A stretch of 64,000 bases of DNA from Euzebya pacifica (GCF_003344865.1 NZ_CP031165.1:4965910-5029909), one strand, 5' to 3'. Numbered from the stretch's first letter, positions 40,999-50,748 are shown. Translations and numbers: made by a program. Notes: generated from the letters alone by a model not told the origin.

Positions 40999-41813
40999 CC
41001 CCGTCCTGGCAGGTCGGCGTGTGGTCCGTGCCGCTCCACGACCTGTTCGTCGTGCTCGGCGCGTTGGTCGGCCTGGCCGTGTACGTCGCCGAGGCGCGCC
41101 GTCGGGGCATGGCCGACCGTGCCCACCTCCTGGTGGCCGCCGGGGCGCTCGTGGGCGGGGTGGCGCTGGCCAAGGGCGCCACGACCTGGCGGTACCTGCT
41201 GACCGTCGACGACCCGTCGGTGCTGGGCGTGCTGGCCTACGGCGGCAAGTCGATCCTCGGCGGGCTGTTCGGGGCGTACGCCGGGGCCGAGGTCACCAAG
41301 AAGCTGGTCGGCATCCACCACTCCACCGGCGACCTGTTCGCCCCCGCGGTCCCGGCCGCGATGGCCGTCGGGAGGATCGGTTGCCTGCTGACCGAGCCGC
41401 TTGGCACCCCGACGTCGCTGCCGTGGGGTGTTGCGCTGTCAGCCGAGCAGGCCGACGCGGTCGCGGGCTGCGACACGGCGTGCCTGCTCCCGAGCCACCC
41501 GACCCATGCCTACGAGATCGGATTCCACGTGATGTCGCTGGTGGCGGTGCTGGCGCTGCGTGATCGCCTGCACAAACGAGGGATGATGTTCACGGTGTGG
41601 CTGCTTGCCTACGGGACGTTCCGGTTCGCCAGCGAGTTCCTGCGGACCAACCCCGACCTCGTGGGGCCGCTGTCGGGCTCGCAGGTGTTCCTGCTCGTGA
41701 CCGTGCCGTTGCTGGCGTGGCGTCTCGTCCGGACCTGGCGGTCGGGGCTGCTGCGACCGCCTGCCGTCGGCGTCGGGACCGGCATCGATGTGGGCGTCGG
41801 GGTGGGATCGTGA
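40995..41813 (+). CDS. Prolipoprotein diacylglyceryl transferase-like membrane protein
   Basis: This 272-residue Lgt-family protein has about seven helices. Core features are AVGRIGCLLTEPLGTPTSLP followed by WGVAL (about 130-155), where Lgt carries its signature with an essential Arg; HPTHAYEIGFH, which replaces the Lgt HPxQLYE segment; and LAYGTFRFASEFLRTNPD, the second essential Arg region. True Lgt transfers diacylglyceryl from phosphatidylglycerol to lipobox Cys. This copy is divergent and lacks the HGG-containing N-terminal motif I expect in housekeeping Lgt. It overlaps the DUF2510 and radical SAM genes by 4 bp each. I infer a phosphatidylglycerol-using transferase with another acceptor. 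Confidence 0.85.
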   Translation: MTPSWQVGVWSVPLHDLFVVLGALVGLAVYVAEARRRGMADRAHLLVAAGALVGGVALAKGATTWRYLLTVDDPSVLGVLAYGGKSILGGLFGAYAGAEVTKKLVGIHHSTGDLFAPAVPAAMAVGRIGCLLTEPLGTPTSLPWGVALSAEQADAVAGCDTACLLPSHPTHAYEIGFHVMSLVAVLALRDRLHKRGMMFTVWLLAYGTFRFASEFLRTNPDLVGPLSGSQVFLLVTVPLLAWRLVRTWRSGLLRPPAVGVGTGIDVGVGVGS

Positions 41814-43465
41814 GCGACCTGCGTGTCGGCCCACCCTCCGCGGTGCCACCGGCGAAGGGCATGGCGACGCGGACCGACCGGATCCGGCGCTACGTCACGT
41901 CGTGGTGTCCGCTGTGCCACGAGCGGGACGGTGGCTCGGTGGCCGGGGCCCAGCGGCTGCCCGGTTACCTGTCGGAGGCCGACGGCCACGTGTGGCTGGT
42001 CCGCGGCTGCCCCGACCACGGACGGATCGTCACGCTGTACGACGAGGACCCCGAGATCCTCGACTGGTTGGAGCGGTGGACGGCCCCGACGAAGGTGCAC
42101 GTGCCCGACACACCCGGCAACTTCACCCCTCCCCCTGCGGGCTACCTGCAGGGCCTCGGCGAGCTGCAGACCCAGCACACCTGCATCCTGCTGGAGGACC
42201 TGACCGACACCTGCAACCTGTCGTGCCCGACCTGCTTCGCCGGGTCCGGTCCCGACGTCGACGGCTTCGTGCCGGTCGAGGAGGCGCTGGCCAACGTCGA
42301 CCAGCGGCTGGCCCGCGAGAACGGCCGGCTCGACGTGGTCATGCTGTCGGGCGGCGAACCGACCCTGCACCCCCGCTTCGGCGAGCTGCTGGACCGGTTG
42401 CTGGAACGCGACGTCGTACGGGTGCTGGTCAACACCAACGGCCTGACGATCGCTCGCGGCGAGTCAGCGGTCCTGGACGTCCTGCGACGGCACCGGGATC
42501 GGGTCGAGGTGTACCTGCAGCACGACGGCTTCGACCTGGAGGGGCACCGCCACCACCGCGGCGCGGACCTGCGACGGGTCAAGGCCGAGGCGGTGCAGGC
42601 GCTGTCGGACGCCGAGGTGTTCACCACGCTGACGATGACGATCGCCAAGGGCGTCAACGACCACGAGATCGGCGCCGTGGTCGACCTGGCGCTGTCGACG
42701 CCCTACATCACCGGTGTGTCGTTGCAGCCGCAGTTCGGGGCCGGGCGGTCGGGCGCGATCGACTCGCTGGACCGCCTGACCCACACCGGCGTGCTGGCCC
42801 GGCTCGGCCCCCAGACCGACGGCCGGGTGACCTGGCGCGACCTGACCGCCCTCCCCTGCTCCCACCCCCACTGCTGCTCGGTCGGCTACATGTTCAGGAC
42901 AGACCAGCGGGGACCTGCCGATCAACCGGTCTGGCGATCCCTGGTCGCGTTGTTGGGGCCGGAGGTGCTGGCCGAGCACCTCGGGCTGGTGGCCAACACC
43001 GGCATGGCCAAGCCCGAGCTGGCGGAGGACCTGCGGGTGCTGGTCCGCGAGTCGTTGCTCGGGCTGCTGTCGGAGCGGTCGTCGTTGACCCACCCCGAGA
43101 CCGCCGAGCTGTTCAGGACCGTCTGTGACGCCTGCGACCTGGGGGTCCCCGGCCTGCTGAAGCTGGCGCGGGCGGGCGCGTCACGGCGGTCCCTCCGCAA
43201 GCTGCTGGCCGAACGGATCGTGCGGATCACCGTCAAGCCGTTCATGGACATCGACACGATGGTGGAGGAGCGACTGCTGCAGTGCTGCGTGCACGTCGGC
43301 ACCCGAGACGCCGAGGCGAACCAGTGCGCGCCGTTCTGCGCCGTGCAGAGCTGGACGGAGCTGTCGGGCCAACGGCTGTCGCGGTTGACGGCTGGTGAGA
43401 CGGCCCCGTCGGTCGGGCGGCCCGGCCGATCACTGCCGGTGGTGTCGACGGGACCCGGCCGGTGA
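41810..43465 (+). CDS. Radical SAM protein of the tetraether synthase (Tes / MJ0619-like) group
   Basis: This 551-residue protein has four cysteine sites. An N-terminal rubredoxin-like pair is SWCPLCHERDGG with RGCPDHGRIV. The radical SAM cluster is DTCNLSCPTCFAGSG (CX3CX2C, near 140-147). Further sets are LPCSHPHCCSVGYMF and a C-terminal CCVHVGTRDAEANQCAPFC, which could hold auxiliary clusters. LSGGEPTLHP follows the SAM motif and GVNDHEIGAVVDLAL is shared with the MJ0619 family. Archaeal Tes joins lipid alkyl chains through C-C bonds. GTG 41810 overlaps the Lgt-like gene (GTGA). Assignment to a Tes-like group is from motif layout; lipid coupling is inferred from that and the Lgt-like neighbour. 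Confidence 0.8.
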   Translation: MSDLRVGPPSAVPPAKGMATRTDRIRRYVTSWCPLCHERDGGSVAGAQRLPGYLSEADGHVWLVRGCPDHGRIVTLYDEDPEILDWLERWTAPTKVHVPDTPGNFTPPPAGYLQGLGELQTQHTCILLEDLTDTCNLSCPTCFAGSGPDVDGFVPVEEALANVDQRLARENGRLDVVMLSGGEPTLHPRFGELLDRLLERDVVRVLVNTNGLTIARGESAVLDVLRRHRDRVEVYLQHDGFDLEGHRHHRGADLRRVKAEAVQALSDAEVFTTLTMTIAKGVNDHEIGAVVDLALSTPYITGVSLQPQFGAGRSGAIDSLDRLTHTGVLARLGPQTDGRVTWRDLTALPCSHPHCCSVGYMFRTDQRGPADQPVWRSLVALLGPEVLAEHLGLVANTGMAKPELAEDLRVLVRESLLGLLSERSSLTHPETAELFRTVCDACDLGVPGLLKLARAGASRRSLRKLLAERIVRITVKPFMDIDTMVEERLLQCCVHVGTRDAEANQCAPFCAVQSWTELSGQRLSRLTAGETAPSVGRPGRSLPVVSTGPGR

Positions 43466-43788
43466 GCGCCGATCCGCGGGTTCCGAGGGCCTTCACCTCC
43501 GCCACCGAGGACGAGCCGCACGCCCCGACCGGGCAGACCGGACCCGCGCCGCCGGACCCGCTGCGGTTGTGCGTCGCGACGACGGTGGCGTTGATCGCAT
43601 GGCTCGTGTCCCCGCCCGTGGCCGTCATCGGGTTCGCCACGCTGGCGATCGTGGCCTACGTCCGTGCCTACCGGGCGGGCCTGCTGGCCTCGCGCTGCAA
43701 GCTGGGCGACACCCGCGTGGTCCTGGGCTACCTGTCGGTGGCCCTCCTCGCGGGTGTCGTGGGGGTCGTGGTCAGGCTGACCGGATGA
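43462..43788 (+). CDS. Small integral membrane protein, end of radical SAM cluster
   Basis: This 108-residue protein has a polar N-terminus of about 35 residues (rich in Pro and Thr) and three hydrophobic segments: LCVATTVALIAWLVSPPVAV, IGFATLAIVAYVRAY and VVLGYLSVALLAGVVGVVV. GTG 43462 overlaps the radical SAM stop by 4 bp, so it belongs to the same unit. No domain is recognised. It could be a membrane partner for the radical SAM enzyme. Its 3' end overlaps the convergent GST-like gene by 17 bp. Confidence 0.75.
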   Translation: MSADPRVPRAFTSATEDEPHAPTGQTGPAPPDPLRLCVATTVALIAWLVSPPVAVIGFATLAIVAYVRAYRAGLLASRCKLGDTRVVLGYLSVALLAGVVGVVVRLTG

Positions 43789-44827
43789 TGCCGCCGGCCG
43801 GGTTGCTGGCCGGGGCGACCCGTTCGTGCTCGGGCGGCGGGGGCGGCGGGGTGCCGTCCCCGAACGGTCGGCCGCCGAGCTGCTCGCGGTGGTGCAGGGT
43901 CATCCAGCCCGACAGGTCCGGCCCCTTGGGCACGATGCCGGTGGGGTTCACGTCCCGGTGCACCTCGTAGTAGTGCGACTTGATCTGGTCGAAGTCGATC
44001 GTGTCGCCGAACCCGGGGGTCTGGAACAGGTCGCGGGCGTAGGCCCACAGGACCGGCATCTCGCTCAGCTTGCTGCGGTTGGCCTTGAAGTGGCCGTGGT
44101 AGACCGCGTCGAACCGGACGAGGGTGGGCCACAGCCGCACGTCGGCCTCGGTGATGGTGTCGCCGACCAGGTACCGCTGGTGGCTCAGCCGTTCGCCCAG
44201 CCAGTCGAGCCGTTCGAACAGCTGGTCGTAGGCCTCCTCGTAGGCCGGCTGGGTGCCGGCGAACCCGCAGCGGTAGACCCCGTTGTTGACGGCCTCGTAG
44301 TTGCCGCGGGCGACGTCGTCGATCTCGTCGCGGAGGTGCTCGGGGTACAGGTCGGGCGCGCCGTCACGATGGTGGGCGGTCCACTCCAGCGAGAAGTCGA
44401 TCGTCATCTGCTTGAAGTCGTTGGTGACCACGCCGCCGGTCTCCAGGTCGACCATGGCGGGCACGGTGATGCCCTTGGGATAGCGGGGGAACCGCGCCTC
44501 GTAGGCGTCCTTCAACCGGGGGATCCCGAGGACGGGGTCGACCGCACCGGGGTCGAGGTCGAACGTCCAGGAGCGCTGGTCGTGCACCGGCCCGGCGATC
44601 GCCATGGAGATCGCGTCCTCCAGGCCGAGCAGCCGACGGACGATGACCGCCCGGTTCGCCCAGGGGCAGGCGCGGGCCACCGCCAGCCGGTACCGGCCGG
44701 CCTCGACCGGCCACCCGTCCCGCGCGTCGACGGTGATGCGGTCGGGGATGTAGGCGGTGTCGCGCTGGAACGACGGCTCCACGTAGGAACCCTGCGACGA
44801 CTCGGACGGTTCGGCTCGATCACTCAT
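43772..44827 (-). CDS. Glutathione S-transferase family protein, glutathionyl-hydroquinone reductase type
   Basis: This 351-residue protein of the Xi-class (YqjG/ECM4/PcpF) family contains RYRLAVARACPWANRAVIVR (about 45-64), with the ACPWA active-site Cys; IAGPVHDQRSWTF; YPKGITVPAMVDLETGGVVT; and a C-terminal helical domain with YLVGDTITEADVRLWPTLVR and RFDAVYHGHFKANRSKLSEM. These are all diagnostic. Family members reduce glutathionyl-hydroquinones; in actinobacteria, which often use mycothiol, the thiol partner is uncertain. A proline-rich segment and a loop near the C-terminus (GTPPPPPPEHER) are extra to the usual length. GGATTCAT precedes the ATG. Two 41-bp elements lie just upstream. Confidence 0.9.
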   Translation of the reverse strand: MSDRAEPSESSQGSYVEPSFQRDTAYIPDRITVDARDGWPVEAGRYRLAVARACPWANRAVIVRRLLGLEDAISMAIAGPVHDQRSWTFDLDPGAVDPVLGIPRLKDAYEARFPRYPKGITVPAMVDLETGGVVTNDFKQMTIDFSLEWTAHHRDGAPDLYPEHLRDEIDDVARGNYEAVNNGVYRCGFAGTQPAYEEAYDQLFERLDWLGERLSHQRYLVGDTITEADVRLWPTLVRFDAVYHGHFKANRSKLSEMPVLWAYARDLFQTPGFGDTIDFDQIKSHYYEVHRDVNPTGIVPKGPDLSGWMTLHHREQLGGRPFGDGTPPPPPPEHERVAPASNPAGGIIRSA

Positions 44828-44870
44828 ATGAATCCATACTATCCGTCGGACTTGTCCTGCAAACCCCAGG

Positions 44871-44961
44871 CGTGTCGGCCCAGTCGACCCGTGCGCGACC
44901 CACACGACACGCCCCGGATGCGTGTCGTGTCGCTCGCAGGGGGGTCGACGGAGACGACACA
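44871..44961. repeat. Two 41-bp inverted-repeat elements, 50-bp period
   Basis: Units at 44871-44911 (CGTGTCG...CGACACG) and 44921-44961 (CGTGTCG...CGACACA) repeat the size and 9-bp spacing of the array at 20586-20726, but the interiors differ. They fill the 186-bp gap between the GST-like start and the ABC permease stop, where no gene is seen. Confidence 0.8.
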
Positions 44962-45013
44962 GGGTGGTGGGGCCGGCCACGGTGGGGGGTGGGTTGCGGT
45001 CGCGGGGGGTGGA

Positions 45014-46725
45014 TCAGGCACGTCGGGGCGTCCAGGTGAAGCGGAAGCGGACCACGACGGTGCCGACGGCGGCCCACGCCAGCAACACCGCCAGGCGCGC
45101 CCACGGGACGCCGCCGTCCATGGTGGGGTTGAGCACGTCCGACAGCGCGGTCACGGCCGGTCGCAACGGCAGGACGTCGGCGATGGTGACGAGGAAGCCG
45201 GGCAGCTCACCGATCAGGAAGACGTCGGAGACGAAGGCCATCGGCAGCAGCGCGGCGTTGGCCAGCGGCGAGACGGCCTCGGCCCGCGGCGCGATCGCGA
45301 CCAGCGCCAGGCCCAGCACCGTGAACGTGGCGATCCCCACCGCGAGGACGAGGACAGCGACGGGCAGCCTGGAGGGTGGCACGGTCACCCCGACCAACAG
45401 CACCCCGACCAGCAGCACCACGGCGGTGGTGACCACGCCCAGCACGACCGCCGCGCCGATCCGGCCGGCCACGAAGGCGCCGAGGGTCATGGGTGTCCCC
45501 CGGATGCGCTTGAGGATCCCACGGTCGCGTTGGGTGGCCAGCCGTTCGGCCAGCTCGGCGAAGGTGACGGTCGCCATGCCGAAGATGCCGAGCGCCGGCG
45601 CAAGGTGCTGGGCCAGCGGTATGCCGCCCCGGTCGTCCAGCTCGGGGTCGCCGAACACGGCGTTGAACAGCAGCAGCATGACCACGGGAAAGGCGAGGGT
45701 GAAGAACGCCGAGGACGGCACGCGGACCGTGGCGAGGATCCCGTCGACCACCTGGCCGCGGACCAGCGTCGACCGGCGGACGACCCCCTCCTCCACCACG
45801 TGCGCGTGTCGGGCAACTTCGACGGGCGGCCCCTCTTGCGACACGCTCGGCCGGGACGACGTCCCTGACCCCGGCGCGTGTCGGGTATCGACGACGGGCG
45901 GCCCGTTTTCCGACACGCGGGCGGTTCGGCTGGACGTGCGGGGGGTCTCCCAGGTCCAGCGGCGGGTGGCGACCACGGCCGCACCGACCGCCCAGGCCAC
46001 CATGAGGGCGAGGTGGCTCCACGCGAAGCCGGCGCCGGCGGTGAAGGGGTTGAAGGCCTCGGCCATCGCGTTGGCGAACGCCTTCAGCGGGAAGATGCCG
46101 CCCACGATCGACAGCACTTCGGGCAGGTCGTCGCCGACCACGAAGACGTCGGAGACGAACGCCAGCGGGACCAGCGTGCCGTTGGTGATCGCCTGGGTGG
46201 CCGCTGGCGTCCGGGCGATGGAGGACACCGCGAAGCCCAGCGCTGCGAAGCAGGCGATGCCGATGACCAGCGTGAGCGCCGCCGCGGGCAGCTTGCCCCA
46301 GACGATCTGCACGTCGAGGAACACCACACCGGCAACGACCATGAGCAGCACGGCCGCGGTTCCCGACACGATGCCGGCCCCGACTCGTCCGCCGAGCAGC
46401 GCCGCGGTGGGGATGGGCAGCGCCCGCTGGCGACGCAGGACCCCCCGCTCGCGGTCGATGGACAACCCGATCGCCAGCGACGTGTAGGCCGCCGTCGCCG
46501 CCGCGTACGCCGCGATGGCCGGCGTGAAGAACTGGGCGACCCGCACCCCCGATCGCGACTCCAGCACGGCGTTGCCGACCAGGGTGCCGACGAGCAGCAG
46601 CACGATCAGCGGGAAGACGAGGGTGAAGAACGCGGCGATCGGCGTGCGGACGAACGCGGTCACGCGCGCACGGGTCTCGCCGAGCAGCAACCCGATGACG
46701 GTCGGACGCCCGGTCACGGCCGTGC

Positions 46726-46729
<4 letters not shown>
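45014..46729 (-). CDS. ABC-2 type transporter permease, two permease units fused in one chain
   Basis: This 571-residue protein contains two complete ABC-2 permease modules of about 250 residues, each with six helices. The first has FVRTPIAAFFTLVFPLIVLL, IDRERGVLRRQRALPIPTAA and VPLAFVSDVFVVGDDLPEVL. The second has VRVPSSAFFTLAFPVVMLLL, TQRDRGILKRIRGTPMTLGA and LPMAFVSDVFLIGELPGFLV. They are clearly duplicates, both ending in a W-T-W/F-T-W-type strand. Between them lies a hydrophilic linker (about 263-310) read from two 41-bp repeat elements. GTG 46729 overlaps the ATPase stop (GTGA). With the ATPase it should form a complete exporter; drug, lipid or antibiotic export is usual for the family. 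No stop or clear internal start separates the modules. Confidence 0.88.
45805..45917. repeat. Two 41-bp elements inside the ABC permease coding sequence
   Basis: Units at 45805-45845 and 45877-45917 are each 41 bp with CGTGTCG and CGACACG ends and share the core GACGGGCGGCCC. Starts are 72 bp apart, a multiple of three. Read on the minus strand they give two similar peptides, VSENGPPVVDTRHA and VSQEGPPVEVARHA, in the linker between two permease modules. Confidence 0.85.
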
Positions 46730-47688
<959 letters not shown>

Positions 47689-47717
47689 GCACGGCATCCT
47701 CCACGACCTCGCGGTCG

Positions 47718-47744
47718 GATGTCGTCCTCCACGAGGACGACATC
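47718..47744 (-). terminator. Perfect 12-bp hairpin after hmgA
   Basis: GATGTCGTCCTC and its complement GAGGACGACATC flank a CAC loop in the 60-bp gap between the hmgA stop and the ABC ATPase start, both on the minus strand. It probably ends the hmgA transcript. There is no U-tract. Confidence 0.65.
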
Positions 47745-47748
47745 GGGG

Positions 47749-49056
47749 TCAGCCCGTGGGAGGGTCGAAGTGCCGCTCGAGGCTGTGCCAGACGCTCGGG
47801 TAGTCGTCCTGCAGCGCGGGGATCTCGCCCGCCCAGCCCGTCGGAACCAGCGGATAGCGACTCTCGAACATGAACGACATCGTGTCGGTCAGCTTCTGCG
47901 GGGTCAGGTCGTGCTGGGTGGCCTTCAGCCAGGCGTCGTGGTCGGGGCCGTGGGGGAAGTACATGTTGTGCAGGCTCATCCCGCCGGGCGAGAACCCCTC
48001 CTCCTTGGCGTCGTACACGCCGTAGAGGATCCCCATGAACTCGCTCATGATGTTCTTGTGGTACCAGGGCGGGCGGAACGTGTCGTCGGCCACGAGCCAG
48101 CGGTCGCCGAAGATCACGAAGTCGATGTTGGCCACGCCCGCGTCGGGTGAAGGCGAGGTCAGCACCGTGAAGATCGACGGGTCCGGGTGGTCGTAGCTGA
48201 TCGACCCCATCGTGTTGAACTTGCGCAGGTCGTAGCTGTAGGGCACGTGGTTGCCGTGCCACGCGACGACGTCCAGCGGCGAGTGGTCGGTCTCGACGAC
48301 GAACAGCTTGCCGTCGAACTTCACGTACAGCTCGCCCTGGGTGTCGGTGTCCTCGTAGGCGGCCACCGGCGACAGGAAGTCCCGCGGGTTGGCCAGCCCG
48401 TTGGCGCCGATCGGCCCTCGTTCGGGCAGCTCCAGCAGCGTGCCGTAGTTCTCGCAGACGTAGCCGCGGGCGCGCTCGTCGAGCAGGTCGACGGCGAACA
48501 CCATGCCGCGCGGCATGACGGCGATCTCCCCGACCCCGATCTCGAGCACCCCGCACTCGGTCCGGAACCGCAGCCGACCCTCCTGGGGCACGACCAGCAG
48601 CTCGCCGTCGGCACAGTAGAAGTACTGCTCCTCCATGGACTGTGTCGCCATGTAGACGTGGGCGGCCATGCCCGTCTGCAGGTGGGCATCGCCGTTGGTC
48701 GCCACGGTCCGCAGGCCGGTGAGGAAGGTCGTCGGCTCGTCGGGCCACGGTGGCGGGTTCCAGCGAAGCTGCCCGATCGGCGGGTCCTGCTCACGACAGG
48801 GAGCGCTGCGGATCAGGTGGTCGGGCCCCGGGCTGAACCGCCAGGCGTGCCGGACCGACGGGCGGATCCGGTACATCCACGTCCGCCGGTTGCGGTCGTT
48901 GGGCACCGTGAACGCCGTCCCGGACAGCTGCTCGGTGTACAGGCCCAGCGGTGGGGTCTGGGGGTTGTTGCGGCCGCGGGGCAACGCGCCGGGCACCGCC
49001 TCGGACTCGAACTCGTTGCCGAAGCCGGACTGGTAGCGCAGCGGGTCGTGGCTCAT
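47749..49056 (-). CDS. hmgA: Homogentisate 1,2-dioxygenase
   Basis: This 435-residue Fe(II) ring-cleaving dioxygenase of tyrosine and phenylalanine catabolism opens homogentisate to maleylacetoacetate. YQSGFGNEFESEAVPGALP at the N-terminus and GLYTEQLSGTAFTVPNDRNR are family blocks. The iron ligands are in PPWYHKNIMSEFMG (His and Glu) and YFPHGPDHDAWLKA (His), equivalent to the established sites of the human enzyme. Length is normal (family about 430-445). No maleylacetoacetate isomerase or fumarylacetoacetase gene is adjacent. It starts 85 bp from a divergent membrane protein gene. Confidence 0.96.
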   Translation of the reverse strand: MSHDPLRYQSGFGNEFESEAVPGALPRGRNNPQTPPLGLYTEQLSGTAFTVPNDRNRRTWMYRIRPSVRHAWRFSPGPDHLIRSAPCREQDPPIGQLRWNPPPWPDEPTTFLTGLRTVATNGDAHLQTGMAAHVYMATQSMEEQYFYCADGELLVVPQEGRLRFRTECGVLEIGVGEIAVMPRGMVFAVDLLDERARGYVCENYGTLLELPERGPIGANGLANPRDFLSPVAAYEDTDTQGELYVKFDGKLFVVETDHSPLDVVAWHGNHVPYSYDLRKFNTMGSISYDHPDPSIFTVLTSPSPDAGVANIDFVIFGDRWLVADDTFRPPWYHKNIMSEFMGILYGVYDAKEEGFSPGGMSLHNMYFPHGPDHDAWLKATQHDLTPQKLTDTMSFMFESRYPLVPTGWAGEIPALQDDYPSVWHSLERHFDPPTG

Positions 49057-49141
49057 GGGCGCGGTGTACACGTTCTGGCGCGTGACGCCAAGGGTGCCGT
49101 CCGCTCCGGGCCGGGCCGCGGCGAACTGCAACACTGTCACC

Positions 49142-50401
49142 GTGCCCGTCCCCCTCCTCGCCCATGCCCTGCCGAAGTCCGTCGGTGCCGTCCCGCTGAC
49201 CCTGATCCTCACCGGGCTGCTGGCCGCGTTCCTCGCCGTCAACGCCGTCGGTACCCGCCGGGCGGCCGGCCGCATCGGCGGTGGGGCCCACCCCACCGGG
49301 ACCATCGACGGGCTGTCGATCCCGTGGGCATCGCTGCCGCTGTCGAAGGCGTCGCTGGCCAGCACCGGCAACGTGATCGGCCTCGTGCTGCTCGTGCTGA
49401 CCGTGGTGCTGTCGGCGTTCGGTCCGACCGACCCGGCGACCAACCTGACCGACATCGCCGTGCTGACCCTCGGCTGGGGGTTCGTGGCCCTCACCAGCCT
49501 CCTCGCGGGCGGCTGGTGGCCGGTCATCGACCCGGTGGCCGCGTCCAGCAGGACCCTGCGGACGCTGGCCGGCGACACGCCCGCGGAAACCCCCCTCCCC
49601 CAGCGCACCAGCACCGTCGCCATGGTCGTGCTGATGGTGCTGTGGGCCCACCTCCAGCTGTTGACCAACCTGACGCCGCTGGCGTTCACGGTGATCGTCG
49701 TGGTCTACGTCGCGGGGCACGTGCTCGCCACCGCACGGTTCGGTCCGGCATGGCTGACCCGAACCGAGTCGGTGACCGTGATGAGCCGGACGCTGGGGCT
49801 GCTGCGTCCCGGCGACGGTGGTCCGACCGCCCGGCTGACGGCGGTCGACGACACCGACCCGCTGCGCTGGACCTCGGCGATCCTCATCGGCTGGAGCCTC
49901 GTCGACCTGGTGCTGGAGACCGACTGGTGGCACGACCTCGCGATCAGCCAGTCGGCCCGCGAGACCCTCGGCCCGGTCGTCCTGGTGGGCGTCATCGTGG
50001 TGCTCTACGGGGCCATCCGCGGGTCCAGCGGCCGCGGGCACCTCGGGCCGGCCTTCGTCGCCGTCGCCGGTGGCTGGGTGGTCTCGCACTACCTGTCGAT
50101 CCTGCTGATCGAGGGGCAGGGCATCCCGATCTGGCTGTCCGACCCGTTCGGGACGGGCGCTGACTACCTCGGCCAGCGGGGCGACCTGGTCAACCTCGAG
50201 CCGCTGCCCGTGGCCGTCATCACGGTGCTGCAGATCGTGCCGTTCCTGGCTGGCCACGTGCTCGGCGTCGTCGTCGCCCAACGGCGCGCCGCCGACGTGG
50301 TCCGCACCGAAGGACAGCTCGGCGCGGTCACCCTGTTCGCCCGGGCCGTCATCGCCGTCCTGCTGCTCGGCGGCGCGTGGATGCAGCTGGGTGGCCTGTG
50401 A
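49142..50401 (+). CDS. Polytopic membrane protein of unknown function
   Basis: This 419-residue protein has about ten hydrophobic segments, for example VPLTLILTGLLAAFLAVNAV, NVIGLVLLVLTVVLSAFG, AMVVLMVLWAHLQLLTNL, AFTVIVVVYVAGHVLATA and VAVITVLQIVPFLAGHVLGV. Conserved-looking polar sites are in LVLETDWWHDLAISQSARET and ILLIEGQGIPIWLSDPFGTG. I do not recognise the family with confidence. It resembles unassigned actinobacterial membrane proteins with fenestrated loops and no known domain. GTG 49142 is used because the upstream frame overlaps hmgA's start region and lacks membrane character. It is coupled to a 38-residue downstream frame. Confidence 0.8.
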   Translation: MPVPLLAHALPKSVGAVPLTLILTGLLAAFLAVNAVGTRRAAGRIGGGAHPTGTIDGLSIPWASLPLSKASLASTGNVIGLVLLVLTVVLSAFGPTDPATNLTDIAVLTLGWGFVALTSLLAGGWWPVIDPVAASSRTLRTLAGDTPAETPLPQRTSTVAMVVLMVLWAHLQLLTNLTPLAFTVIVVVYVAGHVLATARFGPAWLTRTESVTVMSRTLGLLRPGDGGPTARLTAVDDTDPLRWTSAILIGWSLVDLVLETDWWHDLAISQSARETLGPVVLVGVIVVLYGAIRGSSGRGHLGPAFVAVAGGWVVSHYLSILLIEGQGIPIWLSDPFGTGADYLGQRGDLVNLEPLPVAVITVLQIVPFLAGHVLGVVVAQRRAADVVRTEGQLGAVTLFARAVIAVLLLGGAWMQLGGL

Positions 50402-50514
50402 CCGACCCCGATCTGCTGGTCCCGATCGTCGCGTTGCACGGCGAGGACATCCTGGCGATCTCCGGTGTCGTCCTGCTGTGGGTCGTCGTCCGCAAGCTGA
50501 CTCGCGGTCGTTGA
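50398..50514 (+). CDS. Small membrane protein, 38 residues, coupled to upstream membrane protein
   Basis: GTG 50398 overlaps the TGA of the preceding gene (GTGA), the same overlap used by true gene pairs across this window. The product has a 17-residue polar start (TDPDLLVPIVALHGEDI) and one hydrophobic helix (LAISGVVLLWVVV) followed by RKLTRGR, a positive-inside C-terminus. It is too short for homology by eye. The overlap and topology make it a credible microprotein, probably a subunit of the 49142-50401 protein. Confidence 0.5.
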   Translation: MTDPDLLVPIVALHGEDILAISGVVLLWVVVRKLTRGR

Positions 50515-50748
50515 ACCCCTCGCCGACGCGTGTCCCCGCCGAGGCCAAACCATCGGCTGCGGAGCGGTAGCCTCGCCGTCAGTGTCATGCTCCCCAGGCC
50601 CCGCCCAGTTGGCTCATAGCCTCGCTGCCTCGCTCTGGTGATGGCTTCCACGCGAAGTGTCGCTGGGTGGGGGCGTCGGACCGGCCGGCGTGACTTGATA
50701 GGAGCTTGGCGTTTCCTGACCTCAACTGAGGTGTGTCCACCGACCGGT

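Noticed and set aside
41822-41862. CGTGTCG at the start of the radical SAM gene, considered as another 41-bp element
   Set aside because: No CGACACG lies at the required 34-bp offset (41856), and the sequence is ordinary coding DNA.
43772-44827. Reading the GST-family protein as proof of glutathione use
   Set aside because: Many actinobacteria rely on mycothiol; the fold does not fix the thiol, so no glutathione claim is made.
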